Source: Isoetes taiwanensis (Eukaryota; Streptophyta; Lycopodiopsida; Isoetales; Isoetaceae). Taken from it: 64,000 nucleotides of DNA. The position numbers and the translations under genes are program-made. Position 1 is the stretch's first letter. Each line of letters begins with the position of its first letter. The stretch is from positions 188,001 to 252,000 of the forward strand of contig JAJEKV010000299.1 of the NCBI GenBank assembly GCA_021234155.1. Reading direction: 5' to 3'. Positions 21,789-32,908 of this stretch are shown here, piece after piece. Below the pieces are notes generated by a model, which searched no databases, had not been told where the DNA came from, and worked only from the letters and a program-made list of their open reading frames with translations.

Positions 21789-22136
21789 TCATCTTTCCCG
21801 AGGATGTCGAAGTCTCCAAACCAGTGTTGTATCGATCCCGATACTATAAATCAAATCCTTGTACTTATTTGTTGGCATGAGCCTTACTAAGAGCATGAGG
21901 AGTCTGATATGTCCATAGATGCGATGGAAGTGTACCCATGGCCCCTGATACACGCTGTCTAATGGATTCTCCAACTCTCTTTGAACGTTTTGAACAGCAC
22001 ACTCAAGTAATATCTTGTACAGGGTCCAGAGTTGATGGTCGTCCAGGGAACTAGAACCAGCCAGTGTATTTGAACCAGCCAGTGTCCATGCATAAGGAAA
22101 ATCCATGGCACTAGAAAGAGAGAAAGTAATTAGCAC
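21789..22136 (-). CDS. Unidentified 115-residue frame
   Basis: A minus-strand frame reads MDFPYAWTLAGSNTLAGSSS, DDHQLWTLYKILLECAVQNV, LDSVYQGPWVHFHRIYGHIR and LMLLVRLMPTNKYKDLIYSI. Composition and alternation of helices look protein-like, and it lies upstream of and on the same strand as the broken gene at 15.9-20.0 kb. A short internal duplication (TLAGSN/TLAGSS) comes from a 17-bp repeat. No family recognised. It may be an exon of the same large gene or an independent fragment; translation start and function are unknown. Confidence 0.35.
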   Translation of the reverse strand: MLITFSLSSAMDFPYAWTLAGSNTLAGSSSLDDHQLWTLYKILLECAVQNVQRELENPLDSVYQGPWVHFHRIYGHIRLLMLLVRLMPTNKYKDLIYSIGIDTTLVWRLRHPRER

Positions 22137-22197
22137 GGATCTATTTCACCGCAGCCGGGCGCCGATTTGTATAGAGCCCATTACTAAAACGCCAAAC

Positions 22198-22274
22198 TAA
22201 AACGCGGCGCTGGCGCTGATTTGATTAACCTAGTGGAAAACGTAACCCAAAAGAAATCGCGCCAAGCGATTTCT
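22198..22274. repeat. Two more GC-centred palindromes
   Basis: AAACGCGGCGCTGGCGCTGATTT (from about 22199) and GAAATCGCGCCAAGCGATTTC (22253-22273) match the dispersed hairpin type. Confidence 0.65.
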
Positions 22275-22639
22275 CCCATTCCAACATATTATTCTAACAA
22301 AATACATAATGCGAGAATGCGAGAAACGAGAATCGAATCGAAATTCAAAATATAAAGCGGTTAGAGCGGATATATAATAATAATACTCCTTGTTTAGTTC
22401 AATATTTAGTTCATTGTTTTAGTTCATTATTTAGAAAGCAGATAGAGGAAGAGCTAGTGAAGATCTATGATCTTGCTCTATGATCTAGATCATAGAGCAA
22501 GATCATAGATCGATATGAAATAGAGCAGATAGAGTAATATGATATGATAGAGAAACAGATATGATATGAAATAGAACTGATGCATGTAAAAGTAAATAAC
22601 ATGCTTTATGGAAAATAACTACTTTATGTAAATAACATG

Positions 22640-23230
22640 AAAATACTAACCCGAGAAACCTTAAGAAGTGATTCGAGAAGCCTTAAGAAGCCGAGAAAAA
22701 GCAATAGCGACTAATTTGGAGAAAAAGCAATAGCAGCCGAGAAGCTTTAACACAAAAAACCAAAGTTATTCAAAGTCAGAAAAGCCAAAAAAAACCAGAG
22801 AAAACCTTGTATAGAGCCTACAAACCTTGTATAGAACCTTGTATTGAGCGAAAAAGCATATAGAAGCCGAAAAAGCATATAGAAGCCGAAGTTTAAAGCG
22901 AAAAAGCGTAAAGCCGAAAGTAGAAACCTTTTAGCCTAAAAAACCTTTGAGCCGAAAACCCTAAAGCGTAAGATTGTAGAAATAAAAAACTCGAAAAGCC
23001 AGATAAAAACGGATAAAAACAGATTGTAGAAGCCGAAAAGCGCAGATAAAAAAGCGATAAAAAGCGGATAGAAGCCGAAGTTTAAAGCGGATAGACGCCG
23101 AGAAGCCGAGATTGAAGCAGAAGCCAAGTTTGAAGCAGATAATAGAAGCCGAGAAGCAGATTGAAGCAAATAGAAGCCGAGAAGAAATTGGAAGCAGAAA
23201 GCGAGAAATTGGAAGCGCTCGAATGCCCCG
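22640..23230. repeat. Degenerate GAAGCCGA-type low-complexity tract
   Basis: Irregular repeats around AGAAGCCGAGAAGC and AAAAAGCGGATAGAAGCCGA run for about 600 bp with almost no thymine-rich interruption. The 151-residue minus-strand frame over it (F/L/S-rich) is a composition artefact. Confidence 0.75.
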
Positions 23231-23370
23231 GAATTGAAGCTTAAAAGTGAGAGAGAAAGTTCGAAAACGAATGCTAACTTGAAATAATAGCTGCTTTCAA
23301 AATTTCGTACCGCGCCATTATAACTTCCGCGAAAATTTATTGCACGGGTTAATTGTTTTAAGGACCACGA

Positions 23371-23600
23371 GTTTATCCCTTGTAATAACAATGTTAAATT
23401 TATTATAAGGGTTATTATAGGATACCAAGGTTATCCCTTGTAATAATAAGGTTAAATTTATTATAAGGGTTATTATAGGATACCAAGGTTATCCCTTTAA
23501 TGGTTAAGTTAACCTTTTAAGGTTAACCCTCATAAGGGTTATCCCTTTTACAAGGTTAAAATTTATTACAAAGGTTATTATAGGATACAAGTTATAAGGC
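23371..23600. repeat. 58-bp tandem repeat
   Basis: Units begin at 23371, 23430 and 23488 (GTTATCCCTTGTAATAATAA ... GGGTTATTATAGGATACCAAG), followed by a rearranged fourth copy containing GGTTAACC palindromes. Confidence 0.85.
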
Positions 23601-23762
23601 TAATAAGTAGAGGGTTTTATTTATATATAATGTTGAGGAAAATAACTTGGGGAATCCCATTATATAAATAGAATGATCAAATAGAATAAGACATATGAGG
23701 CTTTCATTTATGAACATGTTATTGAGAGGTTATTTGGATATGCTAACTTACTATATATTTTT

Positions 23763-24206
23763 ATGCATTCTAGGTCAATGGCATGCAAAATGCTAAAAAT
23801 AAAGCCCCTAATGATGCTGATCAAGGCAAGGAAAAATCCCCAACTAATGAACATGATGGCCAAGGAAAGGAAAATACCTCAAATGATGTTCATGATGGCA
23901 AAGGAAAGGAAAAGACTCCAAATGATGTTGATGATGGCAAAGGAAAGGAAAAGGCCTCAAATGAAAAGGATGATGCCAAAGGAAAGGAAATTGTACTTTA
24001 TACTCGGGCCGATTGGAAAAAAAAAAGGTCAAGATCGCATGCATGCATGCAGAGAGAGAGGCGTGGGAGAAGGGATTATTGTTCTAGCGGATCCTATCAA
24101 TGCATTGAATGATGAAAGATTAGGGGAGGACAGGTTAGGTGTGGCAATCTCAAAATTATATGACAATTGGAAGGAAAAGGGTTGGGAGGCAAACAAGAAT
24201 GCCTAG
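23763..24206 (+). other. 12-13-codon tandem repeat frame, start of a transposase relic
   Basis: From about 23810 to 23990, tandem 36-39-bp units encode variants of NDVDDGKGKEKTP (e.g. NDADQGKEKSPT, NEHDGQGKENTS). This hydrophilic, charged repeat is likely a flexible linker at the N-terminal side. Downstream IVLYTRADWKKK is followed by frame changes into the transposase-like body. Which of the overlapping frames was translated cannot be settled; the Asn/Asp/Gly/Lys/Glu frame is the more protein-like. Confidence 0.45.
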
Positions 24207-24383
24207 CTTGTGTGAAGCAACTAGAGGTTCCAACTATTGTTGCATGGCCTAGGGGCGATATTCAACCGGAGGGGAACTACACGTTTCCTATAGATGTAGA
24301 ACCATTGTCAACAATGTTCACGGTGTAGCAAGAGGCCACTTCCAACTTTCAAACATTATCCCACCAAAAGATGCAAGTCGATT

Positions 24384-26570
24384 ATGATTGTTCTCGAAGC
24401 TATGATGAAGGTTAGAGGAGGTGAATGTTGTTGGGCTTCTTGTGTTAGAATGTTCACAATAGAGGAGTTGGTGGGAGCAAGAGCTACATATCGAGGGAAC
24501 ATAAGTGTGATAGCAGGAGGAATTTCATGTACACCATATTTGGCTATGCAATTAGGGATGAAAGATCAAAAGAAGAAAAGATTCCCATTGAATGGAAAGT
24601 GGATATGTTCAAAAGCATGGATGGCTATACATGGAATTCCAACCTCTTCTTGGCACAACTGGCAAAAGAGACATGAAAATGGTAGTAAAATTGCATTGCA
24701 TGGGAACACTGGCCTGGTAAGGCCTACCTCAAGAACTATAGCTGCAAAGGAAATATTTGAAAGATATGTGGATTTCAATGCGAGAAAACATGCCACATAA
24801 GAGTAAGAAGGATGAACAGGGGTAGAGTTATTGTTGAAAAGAGATTGCCATCCCATTGTACCCGAGGAAGAGCATATTAGAGGAAATAAATGCATTGCCG
24901 GGGAACTTGGAGTGGCCTCTATATCCCAGCCCAGTTTTAGTAGGCTATGGAATAAGCATTTCAAGCATGTGACCATAGCAACTTCAAACAACTTTGCCAA
25001 GTGCAATTTATGTGCTAAGCTGAAGGAGACACTAGATAAGGACTGTGCAACCAAGTCTAAGGGCAAAGATAAGGGAACATATGAAGGACCATATAGCGGA
25101 TCAACTATCATGTAGATCAACTTATTGGATGTGGAGGACCTTATACGCAATGGAACCTAATAACTATCTATGTATTATACATGATAAAATGGACCAACAG
25201 AAGACTTGTCTTCCACAATTCAAAGTACATTCCTAAGTCATGTGGAAGATCATACCCTTTGCGCTTGATTTCAATGATCGGGGCAATATTGCATGGGCAG
25301 TCTCAGACCTATTATGGCCATTTCAGGTTTAGAGTTGTGGAGTGATGGTCCAGATTTTCACATTGGGAGTATCATGAGGTGTTTAAGAAACTATGAGAAG
25401 GGTTACAATGGTCACCTACAGGATCCTACTGACTAGCGGGCACTACATAGTGCATTGTTGGATGGAACCCCTAATAGTATTGAAAAGTTTAGCAAGGCAA
25501 GATTTAGGAGGAATGGACCTAATGAACATGTTGGAGCTTCAACATCTCGTGCTAAACCTCGAGATGCCCGAGAAAGCTCCTCTTGCAACTAGATAATTGT
25601 CTTTGGTCAAAATAAGAATAGGTGGATGTTTTCTTTCCTATCCTACTTAATGTATTTGTGGGTATTTTTGAAAGAGTCAATTTGGGGTTCCTAATGCCTG
25701 GGACATACTCATGAGGATGTGGATGCATTGTTTGGAAAATATAGTCATGTATTGAGACAGCAGACAAGGTTACCAACTTTCCCAGGCTATTGGAAATATT
25801 TCATGGATGTACAAATCCATCTCCTATAGGATCTATCATAGAAGAAGTGCGATTGGAAGAGTTTTGTGGATGGTTATGCTCTCGACATGGAAGGTCATTC
25901 TAGACCTCTTCAATTCACTTTTTTGGGTGAGAGAAGGGATTCCAATCATGCAATGGAAAATGAGACCTTCAGGAGGAGAAGTTGAGAGGTGGGGCAGAAA
26001 TTTCCATGCAGGGGATGCAAATGGCAAGCCTATGATACCTCTGGTCAACCAAAAGCTCTAAAACCAATGAAGAAGTCAAGCAATTGGGCTTGACTAAGGA
26101 TGGCATCAATGACTACATCAAGCATTGGCAAACTAATTCGAGATGAGACTAATCGTGCATTGATAGATTATTGGAAGAAGGTGATCAACTTGTTGGATGA
26201 GGTAGACACATCCTCGGAGCAATTTCTTTGGAAGGGTGGTTCCCTAAAAGTAAGTGGAAAACATTAGCGGGTCGGACGAAGATGATGGTACCATTAGTAG
26301 CATTGTGAAGGCATATGCTCCTCCTCAATCGATAAACACTATGTTGGTCCTAAGAAGGATAGGCCAAAATATCTAGGCATGGATTGTTATGAACCTTCTC
26401 TCGGCGTGGAGTGCCACCAATTTGTAGTAGTAAAACCGGCCAGATCTAGAGACCTATCCGGTGTGGTTGGGATGGACTATCTCGAGATATTTGCAAAGAA
26501 GAAGGTGATGTTAACTTCAATAAAGGTGGCGTGGAATGGTGGTGTCCAAATTACATGGGTTGAGTAATGT
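24384..26570 (+). pseudogene. DDE transposase-like relic (HTHEDVD family)
   Basis: Across several frames the plus strand reads, in order: HGIPTSSWHNWQKRHENGSK; RTIAAKEIFERYVDFNAR; SFSRLWNKHFKHVTIATSNN with FAKCNLCAKLKETL (a CxxC motif); LCIIHDKMDQQKTCLPQFK (25165-25230); LQLDNC then NKNRWMFSFLSYLM (25583-25650); and LGHTHEDVDALFGKYSHVL (25708-25765). Then come KYFMDVQIHL and a C-terminal tail with DPDLWLDIETVL near 26.6 kb. The set D..., QLDN...NKNR and HTHEDVD is one I recall from a family widespread in early land plants and animals (Pfam DUF7869-type; assigned from memory). Numerous stops and frameshifts show it is inactive. Its right end lies about 0.4 kb from the right inverted repeat of the 12.1-kb block. 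Confidence 0.6.
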
Positions 26571-26989
26571 CACCGATAAAGAAAGATATTGATTGTTGGA
26601 CAAAGAGGTGGAGGAGAAATCCTAGTGATCCCGATCTTTGGCTAGACATTGAAACCGTATTGTACTCATGGACTCCAAAACTATTCCTAGTAAAACAAAT
26701 GAGAGTTACAATACCTCGGGGATGTAAGGAATAAGGTTCTCATATCCTTGGGGATGTTGGTGGAAAAATGATAAACAGTTACTATGTATCAATCACTTTT
26801 AATAAAAGTTGTGTACTACTTGAGTTTCATGATATATGATTTTGTAATTTGAAGTTAAGGTGTGAATTTATATTCCCATGTGTGATTATATGTTAACGTC
26901 TATTCTAGTCTAAGGGCAACAAAGTTACTAAAAAAGTGAATTTAACAAAGTTACTAAAAAAGTGCAATATAAAATTTATCCCAAAATTA

Positions 26990-27021
26990 AGACATAATCC
27001 CAATTTAATTGAATGATGGTT
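26990..27021 (-). repeat. Right 32-bp inverted repeat of the 12.1-kb block
   Basis: Exact reverse complement of 14932-14963. A ~24-bp direct duplication (ACAAAGTTACTAAAAAAGTG) lies just inside it at 26919-26964. Confidence 0.85.
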
Positions 27022-28498
27022 ATTAGCCATTCTTTATATTACAATATTTATATATTAGATCATTAATAGCCAAACAAAATGAATTCTTATTAAAGATTTG
27101 TATAGATTGTCACCTACTAATCATCGGTGATAGTAGTTTTTCAAATTATGAATTTCTATTACATATACCACATATAATTCTTAATAAAAAAGTTGTAAGA
27201 GATGGCTAATATCCATCTAGATGCCCGAGTTGGTTGCATAACTTCCTTTAAGGTTTAGAGCTAAGTGCAATTTGATCACCATATGTAGAAAAATGTCGTT
27301 GCATTGAATGTAGTTCAAACTATGGATGTTATAAGCTATGCTGTGAGGTTATGTTAAAAGTTAATATCATTGTATGTTCCTTGATTGTTTATTGTTTGTA
27401 ATTGTAGTACAATATGTCTAAAACTATAGAATCTATATTTTTTGCTTTTTCTAATTAGAAAAAATAGTCAAATGAAAGCTTAAAGGAATACTTAATTTAA
27501 AAGTTACGCCAGGTCTAATACATATAAATGTACTTAAGCCAAATATATATCATAAAATATTGTAAGATTTTTAAAAATAGCCAAACTATTTTTTGTGAAA
27601 AAATCCATCTTGTTAATTTGGAATTCTCCGGCATGGCAAAAAATATTTTTGGATTTTTTTTTAATCGATTTCATAAGATTTGGAGGGTTTTGGCCGCCGG
27701 AAATATTTTCTGGTTTTCCAAAAATCATAGCAGTTCGTAATATTTTTGTTTGAAGATCGAAGTGGAGGAGACTTCCACTCTTACAGCATGCGTGTGATGG
27801 AGGACGGGTGTCGGATAATGTCATGCATGTGTTCCGTGTCTAGGTTTAGAAGCGAAAGGTAGGTTTGTTATTTGTATATGCTTGCCGAGTGTCTTTTTAA
27901 AATTATTTCTTTGCTTGCAGATAGGAGATGCCCACGAAAGATTATATTTGATGCATCTAAGGAGTCTGCTAGGGTCGATTATGATGTGGTCTAGGATTCA
28001 ATGGCGATTATGCTACGGGTAATGTTCTGGAATCCGGCCCAATGCTGGATCGACTGAGTTTAATGATCAATAGGGCTTCTTGCAGACCTATTCTGGAAGT
28101 TGTTTCTTTCAAGCCATTTTATCTATGTTAGTATTGATGTTTTTCTTAATTCTGCCTATGCCAGCTTGATGCTTGGTGCTTAGCTCCTCCAGTTTATTCT
28201 TCTGAATTGTAGTTTGGTTGATTTTTTGCAACTTGCAACATCATCAAACTTTTGAGCAGCCTTTCCTATGTAATCTGGCCATTTCAAGAGCATCTTTGGG
28301 AGCTCTAAGGCATGCCTTATTGTCATAGGTGCCACATTCGAATTTCCTCTTTGAAATATTGTTTCTATTTGTCATATGCAGCAACCAATTTTGAGGTTTT
28401 GCCCTTGCAGATGAAGTGGTTGTTGAATGAAATAAATAGGTTTTGAATTCTTAGATTCTGAGATCCAGGTATCCATAGGCCAGAGCTGGATTTTACAC
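27022..28498. other. Non-genic, AT-rich; possible exon remnants
   Basis: No gene is established. TTTGCTTGCAG at about 27910-27920 resembles a splice acceptor followed by an open stretch (RRCPRKIIFDASKESARVDY), which could be an earlier exon of the fragment downstream, but a stop follows quickly. Confidence 0.3.
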
Positions 28499-29887
28499 AT
28501 GACATCCAACCAACATTTTCAAGTGCTTATCCAAAAACCAGATTTTGCAAATGATTTGCAGCTTTGGTTGCATCAATTAATTAACCATTTGGGATTGGTT
28601 GAAGAGCAGCCTTCAACTTTGCAGATGTCTGTCGCAGTGCAGTCCAGCCATGGGGCAGGTAGCAACTCCATACCTCCTGAGTTCCAGGTTAGTAATTGTG
28701 TTCTTAATGTGTTTTGTGTCTAGAATAGATTTGAGGTTGGTTTGTTAGCTGGAATATTATATTAGCTGTTAAAAAGGTGTGGCTTAAGGCTTGAACTTTG
28801 AAATCATTGCTGCTCTAGGATATTCCACATATTGAACAACTTGAGAAATTATGATGGATAGTCCATAGTCTAGACATACTACAGTATTAAGAGCATGCCA
28901 TTTTAGAGGAATGCAAGTTCTTGACTATGACGGGAGTTAATAAGCTGCCATATTATTTTGCATGCCATTCTCACAGTCTAATTTCCGCTGTCATATTGAA
29001 CTAGAACCCAAATTTGACTGTCACTGCATTAGTAACAATCCTCCAAACAAGTCCTGAAGACAATTGAGATCCAGAGAAAAAGCTCTCATGATAATAGTTC
29101 TCTCTTCCATTACATCCAGTCTTTGGGCACACCGCAAGCTATGTTATGACAGCCTTCAATTTCTGATGCTCTGTGGCCAACTATGACAAATCTTCAGGTG
29201 CATACAGTCTTGCACAAAGCCAAAACGTCATGGTACCATTTTAGGGCCATAACCATCTCTGGTGATTTGTTTTGCACATCCACTGTCTTGGGTGCTTTAT
29301 TGATAACTGCATTCGCTTTCCTCAGGCCAATCCTGCAGCTACTTTGTGTTCACTTGATGTGCATCTATCTAACTAATGATAGTAGTTTATCATCTTCAAC
29401 TGCTGCTCCACTATGCCATTAAACAAAGGAAACTTTGGAGGATGACCTAATTATGTGTTTATAAATGATGTACTATCTATCATTGTTACAAATTATTGCA
29501 GTCTGTTTTTCACTTTCTTTTCCTTGAAAATCTTCATTTACATAAACCGGTTGTTATAGGAAAATAGGTTAGAATAGTTCTGAAGAATTTTCATGATGCC
29601 TGAGCAAACATTAAAACCAAGGGAATGTACCACAGGTATTTGTAGCGTCTTGAGGTCAGCTGATGCTATATCCAAGCTAAAGGGCTGAATGCTTTATGTT
29701 GTATTTGCAGTTTATTCAAATATTGGGCCCCAACGGAGAAGTATGGCGATTTGCTATTGGCACTAAGGCAGAGTTTGCCCTTAAAAGAATTAAGATCAAG
29801 CTGACAGATAATATGAAGAGGGATCTATGCATACATGCGGTAAAGGAAGGTGAAGAGCCAGTTGATACGTTATTTTATATACATTAG
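28499..29887 (+). pseudogene. Two-exon gene fragment, unidentified
   Basis: Exon A (28499-28687) encodes FQVLIQKPDFANDLQLWLHQ ... SSHGAGSNSIPPEFQ and ends at a strong donor, CAG|GTTAGT. Exon B begins after TTGTATTTGCAG at 29711 and encodes FIQILGPNGEVWRFAIGTKA, EFALKRIKIKLTDNMKRDLC and a stop at 29887. Both junctions are phase 0, so splicing joins ...IPPEFQ to FIQIL... in frame across a 1,023-bp intron. The stop after ...EEPVDTLFYIH may be natural or a truncation. I do not recognise the family. The ATG at 28499 is only the first in-frame Met, and no promoter or upstream exon is clear. It lies 1.5 kb before a Helitron-like 3' end and may have been captured by it. Confidence 0.45.
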
Positions 29888-31437
29888 TTGTAGCACATTT
29901 GAACTACTGTAGACATTACTTCTCGCATTTTTTACAGTAAAAATATGAACTAAACCTATGTTCAATAATGTCCAAGTGGTTGGCATTGTCGTCTCTTAAG
30001 GAGTAATTTCTTCATCACAGAAACATTCAGAGATTGCCTTGGAGCTATGGACGGTGTGGAATCCTTGCTCAGTTGTTGGATTTCTAAACGCCATGTAGAT
30101 GACAACTCATGATCATTTTTATGAAGCAAGTCTTAAAGAATGTAGATGTTTATTTTTCTCCTCATCGTATGTGAGAACTTGACTATTAACTTTGCAAGCT
30201 TACAATTTGCCAAAATTATTCTATTGTAGCATTTGGCCCTTTTGTTCTATGCATTGTGATAACATAAACAAATTGTTCAATGTGCATGCTGAGAACACAT
30301 TGCATCTATCTAACATTGATAGTTGAACTTAAAAATGGTTAAAACAAATCAGAATAGCTGCACTACACATTTTCAGCTCCATTGAGTTCTAAGACTAGCT
30401 TTAAGTGAAAAAACCTCAATTTGCATTTCAGGAGGAAATGTTTGTGAAAGGCTCCATTGATCCTTCTCTTCTAGATGGTTAACACTTGGGCATAGAGGTG
30501 TACATAGATTGCTGTTTAGATGCGGATGAAGTTGGGCACAGAATGGCTAACACTTGGGCATAGAAGTGTACACAGATTGCTAGACTGTTGTTTAGATGAG
30601 GATCAAGTTGGGCACATAATAGACGGAGGAAAGTCGGGCTCTTGACATTTATAATATTATTTTTCTCAAAATTTGGCCGATACAATCCCCTATTCCACTA
30701 TTCAAAATTGCAGGTTACAAAAGAGTTAGGTATTTCTCGACGTTATCATTTTTATAGAGTAGATATTTGTACAAGTGCAGAATGTTAAAAGGATATATTT
30801 ATGGCATATATACCAAGATCTTTATGTCATCTACATCAAAATTAATTATAACCAACTAGGACTACTCCTTTATAAATGGATGTCAAAACATGAACAACAA
30901 CGTCACTGCTAATCTTGAGTTACAGAGTTTCCCTCATGGGTATTTCAGAAGTTAACCAAATTGGTCCATACGCTTAACGTTACATTGCTTAGGAAATCAT
31001 GTTGCATGTATTGAATCTATGTTGCACCCTTGCACACTCAACCTACAAAATTGATGCTAGAAAAATATTTCAATTATTGCGTCGAGTATTTTCAATTGCA
31101 TGGTTTCGAATGCCAGTTCTTTTAATTTTTTCAATGTTGACTCCTTAGGTATCCCCATGAATAGCCCATGAGCAAGAGCATCACTTTAAATCAAAAATTG
31201 TATGCCATGTAGCTTCGTTGCATAAACTTAACATTCCATTCACTCAAGTCAACTAAGCTTCAAATTATACATCATAACATTGGTAACACCTTAAAAAATG
31301 GCCATGATCATTGTATCTTCATGTGTTGTAAGAATACAAAGTTTGTGCTCATTATTGCTCCTACAATCTTCAAATGCATATTTGTACGCCACAAATTTTA
31401 TTTTAATATAAAACAACCACTTTTCAAATTGCTACTA
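29888..31437. other. Non-genic stretch
   Basis: No gene seen. A local duplication of ATGGCTAACACTTGGGCATAGA-type sequence is present at 30478-30600 (two diverged copies). Confidence 0.45.
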
Positions 31438-31438
31438 C

Positions 31439-31467
31439 GCCCGGCAACGCCGGGCACCATAACTAGT
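31439..31467 (+). mobile_element. Helitron-like 3' terminus
   Basis: A perfect 7-bp stem hairpin GCCCGGC-AAC-GCCGGGC (31439-31455) is followed after 7 nt by CTAG and then T (31463-31467). Helitrons end in a GC-rich hairpin close to CTRR and insert before a T. The gap is slightly short of the usual 10-12 nt. No matching 5' TC end was located, so element length is unknown. Confidence 0.5.
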
Positions 31468-31495
31468 ATATATTATGCTTAATTTTTTCCCTGGG

Positions 31496-32345
31496 TCCCA
31501 GGGGGTTTGATATGGATGTAGAAAAAACAATTCTTATATCCCCAAAATGATTTAATGGGTTGTTATATAAACAAAAATATAGATTTAAGATAAAAAATAA
31601 TCACATTAGCTCACTAGTTATATTGATCAAAGTAGTCTTATTAGGATATTGAGTTATTTTGGTAGAGGTTCGAGCCCCCATATTTCATATCTAAAACCTT
31701 AGGCAAAGCCGTAGAAAGATTTGATATGCCATCAAAACCTTAGGCAAACACGTATTTCATATTTCAAAATCATAGGCGCCTCCAATTATAAATGACTATA
31801 AGCAAAACGAGAGGTGCCTAGAGGCTCCAACATATGATCTGGCCCGTAGGATCGACGGATCAGACGACTATGGTATCCAGGGTGCATCTCGTTTAGAATA
31901 TGTAGCATAATAATAGGGGATCCCAGGGGGATTTGATATGGATGTAGAAAAAACAAGTATTGAAATCATAGACTATATCCCCAAAACAATTTAATGGGTT
32001 GTTATATAAAAAAAACATAGATTTAAGATAAAAAATAATCACATTAGCTCACTAGTTATATTGATCAAAGTAGTCTTATTCGGATATTGAGTTATTTTGA
32101 TAGAGGTTCGAGCCCCCGTATTTCATATTTAAAACCTTAGGCAAAGCCGTATAAAGACTCGATATTCCATCAAAACCTTAGGCAAATACGTATTTCTTAT
32201 TTCAAAATCATAGGCGCCTCCAATCATAAATGACCATAAGCGAAACAAGAGGTGCCTAAAGGCTACAACATACAATCTGGCCCATAGGATCGACGGATCC
32301 GACGACTGTGGTAGTCCAGGGTGGACCTCATTTAGAATATGTAGT
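31496..32345. repeat. 425-bp tandem duplication with tRNA-like promoter boxes
   Basis: Two near-identical units (31496-31920 and 31921-32345) each start TCCCAGGGGG. Each contains TTAGCTCACTAGTTATATTG (A-box-like) and, about 60 bp later, GGTTCGAGCCCCC (a near-perfect B box), the spacing of an RNA polymerase III promoter in a tRNA-derived SINE. Each unit ends with ...ATTTAGAATATGTAG-type sequence. Open frames here are incidental. Confidence 0.75.
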
Positions 32346-32770
32346 ACCAATCAATCTAAAGAAAACATGGGGTCCAATATCTCTATACATAAGGGGCCAT
32401 TGATCAAAGATCCCAAACACTCCATGGGCTTACACAAAATTGCAGACAGAGTATGGTCCTCTACCAATCGATTTAAAAGACTTAGAATCCATTTTTATAT
32501 TCAAGGTCAATGTGTTATTGACAAGATGTGTTTGTTTGTTGCAGTTGCAAATTTTTTTAGCGAATGGGTAAGATAAAAAACTAACCTTCACATGAATGAT
32601 TGGAGTTGCCATTCAGAAACATGGAGCTACCACTATTCAATTTTAAGGTTTGCCTTTCACTTGAACCAACTGACATGAAAAGAAAAAAAAAAAGGAAGAT
32701 TTAGACTATTGATTTGGTCAGCGCAAATCAATAGCAATTTATTGAATATTACATTTTAAATGTATGTGGT
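32346..32770. repeat. Segmental duplication, copy A
   Basis: One ~140-bp monomer followed by ATTTTTATATTCAAGGTCAATG, GAATGGGTAAGATAAAAAA and GAATGATTGGAGTTGCCATT. It matches 34890-35275 in order and orientation, about 2.54 kb away. Confidence 0.8.
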
Positions 32771-32908
32771 ATTTTATTTTAAATCTGAATTAAAAATAAG
32801 AACTTTTTTATTGAGTTACTGCATGATATGAAAATTTCCGATAGATTTTATTTCTTTGAGATCAATACAAATTTCAGATTGGGAACTTGAAATATCCCAT
32901 TATTCAAA

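Larger units (their letters stand above)
14932..27021. mobile_element. Candidate large DNA transposon bounded by inverted repeats
   Basis: Two perfect 32-bp inverted repeats lie 12,090 bp apart. Inside are a minus-strand broken gene (15.9-20.0 kb), an unidentified minus-strand frame (21.8-22.1 kb), repeat-rich DNA (22.6-24.0 kb) and a plus-strand transposase-like relic ending about 0.4 kb from the right repeat. To the eye, CpG is more abundant at 15-22.5 kb than in the flanks. Transposase beside one end, cargo and inverted ends is the layout of a cut-and-paste element. No clear target duplication was found next to the repeats, so the true ends may lie further out or the repeats may belong to two separate small elements. 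Confidence 0.4.

Noticed and set aside
15000-22300. Endogenous giant-virus insertion
   Set aside because: Higher CpG and hairpins made this tempting, but no viral hallmark gene is visible and a GT-AG intron is present.
22936-23391. 151-residue minus-strand frame rich in F, L and S
   Set aside because: It lies over the GAAGCCGA low-complexity tract; composition alone explains the open frame.
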